Part shown: positions 26,428 to 34,436 of the stretch, one piece after another
Position numbering within the stretch: the stretch's first letter is position 1
How the letters are laid out: each line of letters starts with the position of its first letter
NCBI RefSeq assembly: GCF_033242365.1
Contig: NZ_BTHK01000013.1
Location: 1 to 64,000, forward strand
DNA from: Lachnoanaerobaculum sanguinis
GTDB lineage: Bacteria > Bacillota > Clostridia > Lachnospirales > Lachnospiraceae
Direction: 5' to 3'
DNA length: 64,000 bases
The notes under the pieces: generated by a model
The model's database searches: none
Seen by the model: only the letters and a program-made list of their open reading frames with translations
What the model was told of the DNA's origin: nothing
Position numbers and translations under genes: made by a program

Positions 26428-26784
26428 TTATGCAAGCTTAGATTTTGCAACTTCTGCCAACTTAGCAAAACCTGCAGCATCATTTACAGCCAACTCGGCA
26501 AGCATCTTTCTGTTCATATCAACGCCTGCAACCTTAAGTCCGTGCATAAGCTTTGAGTATGAAAGACCGTTGATTCTTGCAGCCGCATTGATTCTTGCGA
26601 TCCAGAGCTGTCTGAACTGTCTCTTTCTCTCTTTTCTACCTGCATAAGCACTTGCTAAAGCTCTCATTACAGACTGCTTTGCAATTCTGTACTGCTTTGA
26701 ACGAGCTCCTCTATATCCCTTTGCAAGTTTTAAAACTCTATTATGTCTTTTCTTTGCATTTAAAGCACCTTTAACTCTTGCCAT
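26428..26784 (-). CDS. rplT: 50S ribosomal protein L20
   Basis: The 118-residue basic protein matches bL20: ARVKGALNAKKRHNRVLKLAKGYRG, then RKRQFRQLWIARINAAARING and SYSKLMHGLKVAGV. L20 is needed early in large-subunit assembly. In Firmicutes it also represses its own operon by binding the infC leader RNA. It is the third gene of infC-rpmI-rplT. Confidence 0.98.
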   Translation of the reverse strand: MARVKGALNAKKRHNRVLKLAKGYRGARSKQYRIAKQSVMRALASAYAGRKERKRQFRQLWIARINAAARINGLSYSKLMHGLKVAGVDMNRKMLAELAVNDAAGFAKLAEVAKSKLA

Positions 26785-26811
26785 TTAAAAACCTCCTAAC
26801 CCTTTGTCAAC

Positions 26812-27009
26812 TTATAGATATGGTAAAATTTTCTTCATAACTTTTGCGTTTGTAGCATCTGTTACGATATCTTTTCTAAGATTTCTTTTTCTCTTTGTTG
26901 ACTTCTTAGTTAAGATATGTGACTTATAAGCTTTGTTTCTTACAAGCTTACCTGTTCCTGTTTTCTTAAAACGCTTCGCTGCTGCTTTGTTTGTCTTTAG
27001 CTTTGGCAT
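26812..27009 (-). CDS. rpmI: 50S ribosomal protein L35
   Basis: A 65-residue, very basic protein with the bL35 pattern MPKLKTNKAAAKRFKKTGTGK and a KRKRNLRK core. It lies between infC and rplT in the conserved order and has a GGAGG-type site before its ATG. Confidence 0.98.
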   Translation of the reverse strand: MPKLKTNKAAAKRFKKTGTGKLVRNKAYKSHILTKKSTKRKRNLRKDIVTDATNAKVMKKILPYL

Positions 27010-27037
27010 AATGAATCCTCCTTTTATTACAATATCT

Positions 27038-27547
27038 TTAAGCCTTCTTTGCTGATAAAAACATTACCAAACTTCTTCCTTCTGCCTTAGAAGGTTTGTC
27101 AATTGTTGCCACATCTGAAAGAGCCTCGGCAAAATCATCCAAAATATATTTTGACTTGAACATTCTTGCCATCTCCCTGCCTCTGAATCTTAGAGTAACT
27201 TTAACTTTGTTTCCCTTTTCCAAGAATTTTCTGGCTGAACCGACTTTAGTATTAAGATCATTAGTGTCAATATTTGGAGATAAACGAACCTCTTTTACTT
27301 CTATTGTCTTTTGCTTTTTCTTTGCTTCCTTATCTTTTCTGGCAAGTTCATATCTGAATTTACCATAATCAATAATTTTACAAACAGGGGGTTTAGCTGT
27401 CGGAGCAATAAGAACCAAATCCAAGCCTGCTTCCTCTGCTTTTTCCCTTGCCTCATTTATTGAAACTACACCTAACTGTTCACCCTCTGATGAAATAAGA
27501 CGAACTTCTTTAGCTTTAATCTGTTCGTTAATCAATTGTTCGCTAAT
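27038..27547 (-). CDS. infC: Translation initiation factor IF-3 (AUU start)
   Basis: IF-3 binds the 30S subunit and checks start-codon pairing. LINEQIKAKEVRLI, the linker KKKQKTIEVKEVRLSPNID and RFRGREMARMF identify it. A TTG at 27535 would give 165 residues, but the frame continues upstream through ISEQ to an ATT at 27547 placed 9 nt after GGAGG. IF-3 genes commonly start with AUU, by which the factor limits its own translation, so a 169-residue product is proposed. Downstream are rpmI and rplT; upstream is an attenuator leader. Confidence 0.95.
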   Translation of the reverse strand: MSEQLINEQIKAKEVRLISSEGEQLGVVSINEAREKAEEAGLDLVLIAPTAKPPVCKIIDYGKFRYELARKDKEAKKKQKTIEVKEVRLSPNIDTNDLNTKVGSARKFLEKGNKVKVTLRFRGREMARMFKSKYILDDFAEALSDVATIDKPSKAEGRSLVMFLSAKKA

Positions 27548-27577
27548 ACCTTTATACCTCCATTTTCTTTACCAATA

Positions 27578-27605
27578 TAAAAAGGCAGATAGAAAACTAT
27601 CCGCC
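27578..27605 (-). terminator. Attenuator terminator in the infC leader
   Basis: On the minus strand GGCGGATAG (27597-27605) pairs with CTATCTGCC (27584-27592), with one G-U pair, a 4-nt loop and a T5 tract. It lies inside the leader, upstream of infC, so it must be conditional. Confidence 0.85.
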
Positions 27606-27697
27606 CAAATAATCATTTAATCAAAAATCAAAAAATGCTTATATGAACCAAAGTCACTCCTGTGCTAAGGTGAGGCGAACCTGCTTTCTTTCAACGT
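27606..27697 (-). ncRNA. infC-rpmI-rplT leader, L20-leader-like
   Basis: The leader between promoter and attenuator contains the segments GCAGGTTCGCCTCACC, TTAGCACAGGAGTGAC and TTTGGTTCATATAAGC. I recognise these as typical of clostridial infC leaders, in which ribosomal protein L20 controls read-through of a terminator. Assignment to the Rfam L20 leader is by resemblance and position only. Confidence 0.65.
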
Positions 27698-27701
27698 GTC
27701 T

Positions 27702-27730
27702 ATACTATCAGTTTTCTTTTTGTTTGTCAA
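27702..27730 (-). promoter_or_regulatory. Promoter of the infC operon
   Basis: On the minus strand TTGACA (27725-27730), a 17-nt spacer and TAGTAT (27702-27707): a near-consensus promoter. The predicted start near 27695 gives a leader of about 150 nt. Confidence 0.85.
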
Positions 27731-27883
27731 TAAGTTTTTTTGTTTTTATGGATGTACGTAAAGTCAAGCATTAAATGCAAAACTTTTAATGCTTTATTTC
27801 TTTTCATCTTATTGCACTAATCTCTCTTTTTTTATTTTGAATTAAGAGACACTATCTACCCATATCATTTTTATTTGCCTTAC

Positions 27884-28927
27884 TTATGCTATTATTTTCT
27901 TTATTTCATCATTAAAAACTTCTATTGCAGACCGACCTTCAAACAATTTTCTCGGATAGTTGTTAATCCAATCTTCTACTGTCTGAATATCAGAATCTGT
28001 CATGTGGTCGAAGTTTGTTCCCTTCGGAATTTTTCTCCTGATTAGTTTATTTTGATTTTCATTGCTACCTCTTTCATATGAGCAGTAAGGGTGGCAGTAA
28101 TAAATTTTTGTTCTGTCACTATCTAAACAGCGACTTGATTTTTGCATTCTTTCCCAGTCAGCAAACTCGGAGCCATTATCTACAGTTATAGTTTTAAATA
28201 TATCATTAAACTTCTCACCCCATTTGGCTTCTATTTTATTTAAGCTTTCACAAACTTGTTCTGTGGTATGCTCCTTGAGCAAACAAATTATTTCTATTCT
28301 GGATTTTCTCTCTGTAAGGACCAACAAGCTGTGCTTGCTCTCACCTCTTTTTCCAATTACACTATCCATTTCCCAGTGACCGAACTCTTCACGAGTATCT
28401 ATTGTTTCCGGTCTCTTTTCTATACTTATTCCTCTGACTCCTCTTGATTGTCTTTTTATTTTTCTTACTTTCTTTTTTCTAATTCCCTTTACCGGAAGTG
28501 TCTTGTTTGTGATTCTTAAAAATATACCTTTATCTATGTAGCTGTATAAAGTTGGTTTGCTTATAGTGGTTTTAAACTGCAGACCTTGCGTTGCAATCTC
28601 TAAAAGAACAGCTTCAGGAGAGTATCCATCATCCGCTATTCTATCTTCGATATAACTTGCTAATTCATGATCACACCCTATTTTCAGTTCCGGTCCTTTT
28701 GCCTTTAAATTTGCCTTATATTTTTCTTCAGCGATATCCGGTGAGTATCTTTCTTCTTCCGTCAGATCTGAATTGGTATGTGTATATCGTCCTCTTTTTA
28801 ATTCTCTGTAAATTGTACTTATATGTACACCGATCTGATCAGCTATCGATCTCCGACTAATCCCTGCTTTTTCAAGTGCCTCTATTTTTAGTCTATCAAA
28901 TCTACTTAATTGTTTAAACCTTCGCAT
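27884..28927 (-). CDS. IS30-family transposase
   Basis: The 347-residue transposase appears intact. An N-terminal helix-turn-helix region (KLIEALEKAGISRRSIADQI-like, then STIYRELKRG) is followed by the DDE core: GHWEMDSVIG, TVDNGSEFADW and NENQNKLIRR supply the catalytic D, D and E. A GGAGGTGG site precedes the ATG. It is the only recognisable gene of the element. I could not fix matching terminal inverted repeats or a target duplication; the ends must fall between about 27,735 and 27,880 on the left and 28,950 and 29,050 on the right. It sits upstream of the infC promoter without disrupting it. Confidence 0.93.
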   Translation of the reverse strand: MRRFKQLSRFDRLKIEALEKAGISRRSIADQIGVHISTIYRELKRGRYTHTNSDLTEEERYSPDIAEEKYKANLKAKGPELKIGCDHELASYIEDRIADDGYSPEAVLLEIATQGLQFKTTISKPTLYSYIDKGIFLRITNKTLPVKGIRKKKVRKIKRQSRGVRGISIEKRPETIDTREEFGHWEMDSVIGKRGESKHSLLVLTERKSRIEIICLLKEHTTEQVCESLNKIEAKWGEKFNDIFKTITVDNGSEFADWERMQKSSRCLDSDRTKIYYCHPYCSYERGSNENQNKLIRRKIPKGTNFDHMTDSDIQTVEDWINNYPRKLFEGRSAIEVFNDEIKKIIA

Positions 28928-29053
28928 ATCACCACCTCCAATTAACTCTAATATTGTTACTTAAAGTTATAAAAATCAATACTTATTTTTATGAAATAAC
29001 CAACAAACATATCACCAAAACGTTGATTTAAGTTTGTACATTATTAATGTTAT

Positions 29054-29078
29054 ATATAACTTGAAGTTATATTCAAGT
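29054..29078. repeat. Two overlapping palindromes upstream of small plus-strand genes
   Basis: A 19-bp palindrome (29054-29072, half ATATAACTT around a central G) overlaps a second inverted repeat ACTTGAA/TTCAAGT (29059-29065 and 29072-29078). They sit 50-70 bp before the first small plus-strand gene and could be an operator. Confidence 0.4.
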
Positions 29079-29125
29079 CAAGGTAAGATACACGAACCTA
29101 AAGGATTGAAAAGGAGATATTTATT

Positions 29126-29380
29126 ATGAAATGGGTAGTTATTATGGTTGGAAATGGAACGGATGGCGATCCTGAAAATGGATTTCGAGGACCATCATGG
29201 TTTAAAGACCTTATCGAAGCGAATTGCGAAAATGAGGCAATTAAAGCTGCAGAGGCTGAGTGGAATGACTCATGTGAGCCTAATCGCTTTAGTTGCTCCG
29301 GTGCAGAAGTTGCAACCAAGGAAGAAATTGCCGAATACAATGAGATGCGTAACATGTGGGAAAATCCACCATTTGTGTAA
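29126..29380 (+). CDS. Small acidic protein of unknown function
   Basis: An 84-residue protein beginning MKWVVIMVGNGTDGDPENGF, with several Trp, Cys and acidic residues and no membrane segment or recognised domain. AAGGAGATATTTATT before the ATG is a good ribosome-binding site. It runs opposite to the phage late genes together with the next gene, 30 nt downstream. It may be a phage accessory gene at the prophage end or a host gene. Confidence 0.6.
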   Translation: MKWVVIMVGNGTDGDPENGFRGPSWFKDLIEANCENEAIKAAEAEWNDSCEPNRFSCSGAEVATKEEIAEYNEMRNMWENPPFV

Positions 29381-29410
29381 AAAGGAAGATATTATCAGGA
29401 GGATTCAGCA

Positions 29411-29632
29411 ATGAAAAAACAAGGAAGTATCACAGGGTTAGCGCAAGAGGTTTTTATGGAATACGTAGAAAAGAGTAGCGCATACGATTTTACAATAAAC
29501 CAACTACTAATTGATATTACAAATGAATTTAATGCTGTTTATGACAGTGCCGACGTTGATTTTACTATTGAAAGTTTACCTTTGACCGCTCAAGAGGAAT
29601 TTATAAAAAGAGCATTTCAACTTGTAGTGTAG
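29411..29632 (+). CDS. Small protein of unknown function
   Basis: A 73-residue, acidic and mostly helical-looking protein (MKKQGSITGLAQEVFMEYVE ...) with no recognised domain. CAGGAGG lies 9 nt before the ATG. It follows the preceding small gene by 30 nt and is probably cotranscribed. Confidence 0.6.
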   Translation: MKKQGSITGLAQEVFMEYVEKSSAYDFTINQLLIDITNEFNAVYDSADVDFTIESLPLTAQEEFIKRAFQLVV

Positions 29633-30035
29633 TCTACTATATGCCTTGCTGGTGGGTGGTTAAACCAGATTTTATATTTCATCTGATATATAGAACTTAT
29701 TTTAACTCTAAGCCACCATTGTTCGGTCCCAAGTCCGGAATGAAAAAGTGTGAGGGGAGCAAGAATTATGCCGTGTCTGAGTGTTGGTTGACAGGTTTGA
29801 CTGGTTTTTAATGTGAAAGCCTTAAAAGTAGGAGGAGTTATTGGCACTGCCGATTACCTATTGCAACTTGTTGATTTTGTTTCCTGCTTTGCAGAGGAAG
29901 GTTAGGTGATGTGTAGTTAGAAACGATGCTTCTACCAATGAGCAGTATCACTGGTCACTCTATCCATTCGAGTGAAATCGAAGGGCGACATGGCTTAATT
30001 CATTTTTATTGTTTATGAAAGGGTACATTTAAATT
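29633..30035. other. 403-nt stretch without a convincing gene
   Basis: The region is less AT-rich than its surroundings. It contains a 56-codon plus-strand frame (29641-29811) with no ribosome-binding site, and short inverted repeats such as CACTC/GAGTG near 29,960. It could hold a structured RNA, a decayed gene or the prophage junction; none can be shown. Confidence 0.3.
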
Positions 30036-30248
30036 ATGATTCAAAAAGACAAATTATTAGGAATAATGCATGCTCATGGTGATAAGTGCAAGGATTTGGC
30101 AGAAGCCATCGGCATGTCAGTTCCAAACTTTTCAACTATCTGGAATGGCAGAAGTGAGTTCTCTATAAAATATATTCGTAAAATTGCAACTCGTTATAAT
30201 TTATCAGCAAATGAAGTGTATGAAATCTTCTTATTTCCGGGGAAATAA
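30036..30248 (+). CDS. Small Cro/C1-type HTH regulator
   Basis: A 70-residue protein that is almost only a helix-turn-helix domain: DKCKDLAEAIGMSVPNFSTIWNGR and FSIKYIRKIATRYNLS, the pattern of short Cro-like phage repressors. It ends convergently with the holin gene across a shared terminator. It may regulate the small genes before it or a phage promoter. Confidence 0.75.
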   Translation: MIQKDKLLGIMHAHGDKCKDLAEAIGMSVPNFSTIWNGRSEFSIKYIRKIATRYNLSANEVYEIFLFPGK

Positions 30249-30280
30249 AAAGTTATATAATATTTTAATGCAGGAATAAC

Positions 30281-30330
30281 AAAAAGCCTTGCACTGGAAG
30301 AGTGCTATCACTCCCAGGCAAGGCCTTTTT
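30281..30330. terminator. Bidirectional terminator between HTH gene and phage late operon
   Basis: A long stem AAAAAG-CCTTGC/GCAAGGCCTTTTT (one bulge) with an inner CTGG-/CCAG pairing and a loop, flanked by A5 and T5 tracts. It would end both the plus-strand HTH transcript and the minus-strand late transcript. Confidence 0.85.
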
Positions 30331-30333
30331 AAT

Positions 30334-30762
30334 TTATTTCACTACATCTCCATCGGAGCTTTTCTTTAAAATATCTATAGCCTTTGCAATCGCTACCGGA
30401 ATCGGAATTCCCATCAGTCCAGCATTCTCTATGATTGAAATGCTTTCATTTACTATGAATGCTATTATTACAGCATCCTTTATGTACGTAGTCTGCATCA
30501 CTATATCAAGTCTGACCGCTACTAAAACTATTAGAAGAGCTACTCCCTTCCTACATAGCCCCTTGAACCCTGCTCTGGATTCAAGAGCCCCATTCTCCGA
30601 CTTCTTGCTCTTCTTGAAAATTCCAGCGACTATTAGTCCTGTGACATAATCAACTGACATAAAAATCATAAGAGTGATAAGGGCATCACTCCATCCTCCA
30701 AAGGCCATGGCTATAAATCCTCCCACCAATCCAACTGCTGAATATAAAACACTTGCTCTCAT
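30334..30762 (-). CDS. Phage holin, Cph1/TcdE-like family
   Basis: The 142-residue protein has three to four hydrophobic segments. The motif FMSVDYVTGLIVAGIFKKSK with the following RAGFKGLCRKG loop marks the bacteriophage holin family that includes TcdE (PF05105). It forms membrane lesions that release the endolysin at the end of the lytic cycle. It is the last late gene, directly before the terminator, and 11 nt downstream of the endolysin. Confidence 0.9.
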   Translation of the reverse strand: MRASVLYSAVGLVGGFIAMAFGGWSDALITLMIFMSVDYVTGLIVAGIFKKSKKSENGALESRAGFKGLCRKGVALLIVLVAVRLDIVMQTTYIKDAVIIAFIVNESISIIENAGLMGIPIPVAIAKAIDILKKSSDGDVVK

Positions 30763-30773
30763 AAGCTCCTCCT

Positions 30774-31688
30774 TTACTTTACTAATTGATACTTTGACAA
30801 GTCAGGATCCGTGGTGTCAAATTCTTTTTTATATTCACCATCTGAATCCACCCAATAATACATATTTTTATCCTTGCTCTTAATGTATGAGTTTCTCGCC
30901 ATAAGGCCTGACTCCTGTAAATAGTAACTCTTGCCGTTAAGGTCCACCCATTGACCACTCAACATAGCTCCGTCTATATTGAGATAGTACCAATCTCGTC
31001 CTTGTTTGAACCACCCGACTATCGTGTAGCCTTTCATATCAAATACATACCAGCGACCATTTATCAGCGACCAACGGCCTGCAATATAACTGTTCGGACT
31101 ATCTGCATACCACCATTGTCCATTATGATTTTTATTCCATCCAAGCTTAAATGCAGGCTTTTTTTGTGTCTCAGCACTTGCCTTTACTCCATTTTCAAGT
31201 GCAATGGCAGTATGGTGGAATTCATACAACAGTACGTCTCCTCTTCGTAAATACTCATCGGTAATAAGATACTTAGGTGCTTCAAGCAATTCAAACTCAC
31301 CTGTCTTTAACAATGCAGCAGCTTCATTTCCTGTGTATATACTTCCGGACAACTTCACGCCTGCCACATTCACACAAACCGCCACCAGAGCCGAACAATC
31401 AGTTTCACAAGGTCTATTTACTGCTTTTATATCCCAGCCATTTGCTTTACAAAGATCATATAAAGTGGTTCGCTCATACTGATCATATCCAATATTTTCG
31501 TTTCTGCACGCATCCTCCATTGCTGCCGCTATCCTTCCTGCGATTGCAGAATTTTTTGGTCTGAGAACTTTATTCCACGGGCGATTATACCACTCTCTAA
31601 TCGCCACTTCCTTTTTGTCCTGATCTCCTGCCATGCCTCCACTATACTTTCCACGCTCATCACGGCTTGCTTGTCCAATTTTAATCAT
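30774..31688 (-). CDS. Endolysin with cysteine-peptidase domain and cell-wall-binding repeats
   Basis: A 304-residue phage lysin. The N-terminal domain (about 1-165) looks like an NlpC/P60 or amidase-type papain fold: ETDCSALVAV would hold the catalytic Cys98 and EFHHTAIAL the histidine. From about 180 on there are four to five aromatic repeats (NGQWWYADSPNS, INGRWYVFDMKG, GRDWYYLNIDG, LNGKSYYLQESG, KNMYYWVDSDG) of the choline-binding type, which anchor the enzyme to wall polymers. No signal peptide, so release needs the adjacent holin. Confidence 0.88.
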   Translation of the reverse strand: MIKIGQASRDERGKYSGGMAGDQDKKEVAIREWYNRPWNKVLRPKNSAIAGRIAAAMEDACRNENIGYDQYERTTLYDLCKANGWDIKAVNRPCETDCSALVAVCVNVAGVKLSGSIYTGNEAAALLKTGEFELLEAPKYLITDEYLRRGDVLLYEFHHTAIALENGVKASAETQKKPAFKLGWNKNHNGQWWYADSPNSYIAGRWSLINGRWYVFDMKGYTIVGWFKQGRDWYYLNIDGAMLSGQWVDLNGKSYYLQESGLMARNSYIKSKDKNMYYWVDSDGEYKKEFDTTDPDLSKYQLVK

Positions 31689-31754
31689 GGTTTAATCCTT
31701 TCTTAAAATCTAAAATAAAGAAGCACCCTGTTGCCAAGGCACTTCTAATTACTT

Positions 31755-31937
31755 TTAGTCTGCATTTGAAGGTGTAGCAGGATGCTCCTGAGCGTTCCCT
31801 TCAATATCTTCCCATACGCCTAAATCAATAGCGACCTGCTTAACATATAACTTTAATCGCTTAGGTACATCTGAATAAGTGCACTTTCCATCCAAAATCA
31901 ACTGTACATAAAATAATGCTAAATTTTTAAACTTCAT
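31755..31937 (-). CDS. Small phage protein of the late operon
   Basis: A 60-residue protein (MKFKNLALFYVQLILDGKCT ...). The frame continues to 32012, but the ATG at 31937 follows AGGAAAGAAAGAG and gives the length of small phage proteins often found between fibre and lysis genes (CD1375-like). No function is known. Confidence 0.6.
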   Translation of the reverse strand: MKFKNLALFYVQLILDGKCTYSDVPKRLKLYVKQVAIDLGVWEDIEGNAQEHPATPSNAD

Positions 31938-32014
31938 ATCTCTTTCTTTCCTTTCTGAAAAACAAATAATATAACCTAATAATATGTATAGCTTTGTACA
32001 TAGCCATATCATTG

Positions 32015-32293
32015 TTATTTACCACTCTCTTCATCATCGCCAAATTGAGACGCTATCATTTCCATCATTGCCTTCTCAAGCGTAGTTATTCTGCTACTGT
32101 TTTTAGCGGTTTCACTGATAGGATTATCTTCAGCAATTATAGAGTGTTCTTTCTTACTGACATCTACACTTACTAAAGTTTTCCCACTCTCCACGTCAAA
32201 CTCAGCTATTTTCATACTCTCAATATCTAACGGAAGCGTAGTTGAGAATACAATTTCTCCGTTATTTCCATTGTAAAATACCGTATATTTCAT
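32015..32293 (-). CDS. Hypothetical phage protein, tail-fibre neighbourhood
   Basis: A 92-residue acidic protein with a beta-rich N-terminus (MKYTVFYNGNNGEIVFSTTL) and a helical C-terminus (TTLEKAMMEMIASQFGDD). The position just after the fibre gene suggests a fibre accessory or chaperone, but no domain is recognised. Confidence 0.6.
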   Translation of the reverse strand: MKYTVFYNGNNGEIVFSTTLPLDIESMKIAEFDVESGKTLVSVDVSKKEHSIIAEDNPISETAKNSSRITTLEKAMMEMIASQFGDDEESGK

Positions 32294-32303
32294 TTATATC
32301 TCC

Positions 32304-33515
32304 TTATGTAGCATAATTTCCAGCCCACTGGTGGCTAAAGCCTTCTGTTATCAGGAAATTCATTGACAAGTTAAAATTCATTGTACCTCTATATTTTAAT
32401 CTAAAATCATTGAATCCATTTCCTTGTCGCTCTAGCAGTCCATAGAATATCCCAGCTCCAATTTTAATTTCGAATGATGCTCCGTTATCAAAAGTTGAAA
32501 CAGCTATAACACAAGGGCAAGCTCCTCCATTCGAGTTTTTATAATATCCATCAGGTGCAATTCCCCAAACTATAACTTTCATAAATAGCCCGTTGTATTG
32601 TAGAAACTTATTAGGAATATGAATCTCCTTCTCTACAGTATTTACAGTTAAGTTTAAGTGTGTGTCTGATAGCCATGTAGGACTTATCAAATCAATATAA
32701 TCCCTTGTTCCTGTTATGCCGTTAATGTTTATATTCTTTACTAAATTCTGAGGATAAAAATTTGGACTTGCTAGAAAAACATAGCTCGCATCTTGTATAA
32801 AGTGTTTATCCGGTATTCTTGTGACAATACCTCTGCCTCTATTTGCACCAGAAGAGTCATCCCACACAAATCCCTCACCATTTAATGCAGTGATAACACC
32901 ACCTGTGGTGCAAATCCACCGTGGTATCGATCCTTCAAACTTTATTCCCTGCTGGCTTGAAGCAGTTTGCCATTGCAACACTGAATCTGGACCAGCTGTA
33001 CCAAAAGCTTCTGCAGGTATATCTACATGTGGATTATTATCTTCTCTAGCGTAGTAGGCATTGCCATGGCCTAATATAGCCCAAAACTTTCCTCTCATTG
33101 CATCAATTCCCCACCCACTAGAAGCATTAAGGCTATAATCATTTACCTTGGTATCTATAATTTTAATATTGCCTTTTACCCCCAGATAAGTAGCAGTTTC
33201 AAGCATTTTATCTGCCGCTAATTTAAGTAAACTTTGAAGTTTTTCAAAAGTCACCCATACCCAAGGATTTCCGTTGTTTCCATGATAATATCCTTCAGGT
33301 ACTACTACAGATATTCTTGAATTCACCCAATCAACAACATCAGGCCTCGCAACAATATCACCTGCTCCTCTGTTCGGAATAATCCCTTGGACAATCACAT
33401 CATCGCTATCTGAAGTGATTGTCCTGTATCCTTGCAAGACCTGTGCCTTAGAGGCTGTTACATCACTTGATGTTACTCCCCCGGAACCACCTTTCATTAA
33501 TATTGCTTTTGCCAT
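32304..33515 (-). CDS. Putative phage tail fibre / receptor-binding protein
   Basis: A 403-residue protein. The N-terminal part (KGGSGGVTSSDVTASKAQVLQGYRTITSDSDD) resembles repeats seen in Firmicute phage tail-fibre proteins. The remainder is beta-rich with many Gly, Asn and aromatic residues, as expected for a receptor-binding tip. It follows the collar-type fibre gene by 3 nt, a common two-gene fibre arrangement. The host ligand cannot be predicted. Confidence 0.7.
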   Translation of the reverse strand: MAKAILMKGGSGGVTSSDVTASKAQVLQGYRTITSDSDDVIVQGIIPNRGAGDIVARPDVVDWVNSRISVVVPEGYYHGNNGNPWVWVTFEKLQSLLKLAADKMLETATYLGVKGNIKIIDTKVNDYSLNASSGWGIDAMRGKFWAILGHGNAYYAREDNNPHVDIPAEAFGTAGPDSVLQWQTASSQQGIKFEGSIPRWICTTGGVITALNGEGFVWDDSSGANRGRGIVTRIPDKHFIQDASYVFLASPNFYPQNLVKNININGITGTRDYIDLISPTWLSDTHLNLTVNTVEKEIHIPNKFLQYNGLFMKVIVWGIAPDGYYKNSNGGACPCVIAVSTFDNGASFEIKIGAGIFYGLLERQGNGFNDFRLKYRGTMNFNLSMNFLITEGFSHQWAGNYAT

Positions 33516-33518
33516 GAA

Positions 33519-34427
33519 CTACCTCCCTTTTACTCCAAGCAGCACATCTACTTCAGGTCTTTTCCTGAAGCAAGAAACTATCATATATCCGTCATAAGTA
33601 TCTATGCGGTCTATGCAGTCATAGGACTTCCACAGCCTTTTAATGGTATTTGCATCAGTTGTTCCGTTATTAATCAAGTGACTCACTATCGGAGTGTCGG
33701 TTGACTTCATCCCCAGCATTTCAATTCTCAGAGTATATGGTGCTGTTTGTGTGAATGCATTTGCTCTCATCCATACTTCTGTAGTCTTACTTAGCATGTT
33801 GATCACGAATTTAAGGCCTGCCACTAAAGCACTTAATGCACTCTTGATTGTTCTTTTTGCACCTATTTCAGTTATGTCTGTAATGGTTGTATTTTCAAGC
33901 CACCCATCCGAAAGAACGGCCTCTGCTATTACTCCACTATCTTTGTCTATAAATCCTTCTATCTGCTGTGTGGTAGCATAGACTCCTTCAGGTACAGTAT
34001 ACGAGAATCGTATTTCGCTTGCTCTTGATACCTTCAGATACATTTCAAGAAGTATTGATGCAGGTGAACTTGCCTTGCTTGGAATAAAATCTGCATTTAT
34101 AGCTGTAGCTATCGCAATCAGTTTTTCTGATCCATCAATCTCTGCGTAGACTCCATACTCTGTGATATCATATCCGACTGTAATATCATCATTTGTGATT
34201 AAGGTTTGTATTTTTACCGTTGTATCATCAACCAATTTTACATTCTTTATTGGGAAGCTATTTTTGAAGCTTTTAAGTCCGGTAGCATTATCTAAATTTT
34301 CAGTTCCGGTATATGCTCCATTCCCGGCTTTAATGCTTTGAAGTTTTAAGAATTGCTTACTGGCCAGTGCATTGTTGATTGCACTTATACCTGTGTTGGT
34401 GACCACGGTTTTTCTAAAATTTGCCAT
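33519..34427 (-). CDS. Phage tail-collar fibre protein
   Basis: A 302-residue protein opening MANFRKTVVTNTGISAINNA with a later LITNDDITVGYDITEYGVYAE, the pattern of the tail-collar fibre N-terminal domain (DUF3751; P2 gpH-like proteins) that attaches fibres to the baseplate. It lies directly after gpI, where P2 encodes H. The C-terminal half is unique. Confidence 0.82.
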   Translation of the reverse strand: MANFRKTVVTNTGISAINNALASKQFLKLQSIKAGNGAYTGTENLDNATGLKSFKNSFPIKNVKLVDDTTVKIQTLITNDDITVGYDITEYGVYAEIDGSEKLIAIATAINADFIPSKASSPASILLEMYLKVSRASEIRFSYTVPEGVYATTQQIEGFIDKDSGVIAEAVLSDGWLENTTITDITEIGAKRTIKSALSALVAGLKFVINMLSKTTEVWMRANAFTQTAPYTLRIEMLGMKSTDTPIVSHLINNGTTDANTIKRLWKSYDCIDRIDTYDGYMIVSCFRKRPEVDVLLGVKGR

Positions 34428-34436
34428 TTATCCTCC

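Noticed and set aside
27735..29050. Terminal inverted repeats of the IS30 element
   Set aside because: A loose match between sequences near 27,775 and 29,035 (about 14 of 19 bases with a gap) is too weak to set the ends.
29641..29811. 56-codon plus-strand frame after the second small gene
   Set aside because: No ribosome-binding site before its ATG and no recognisable product; kept only as part of the unexplained stretch.
32304..33515. Tail fibre as target of a diversity-generating retroelement
   Set aside because: No reverse transcriptase or template repeat is seen in the window, although the C-terminus is rich in aromatic and Asn residues.
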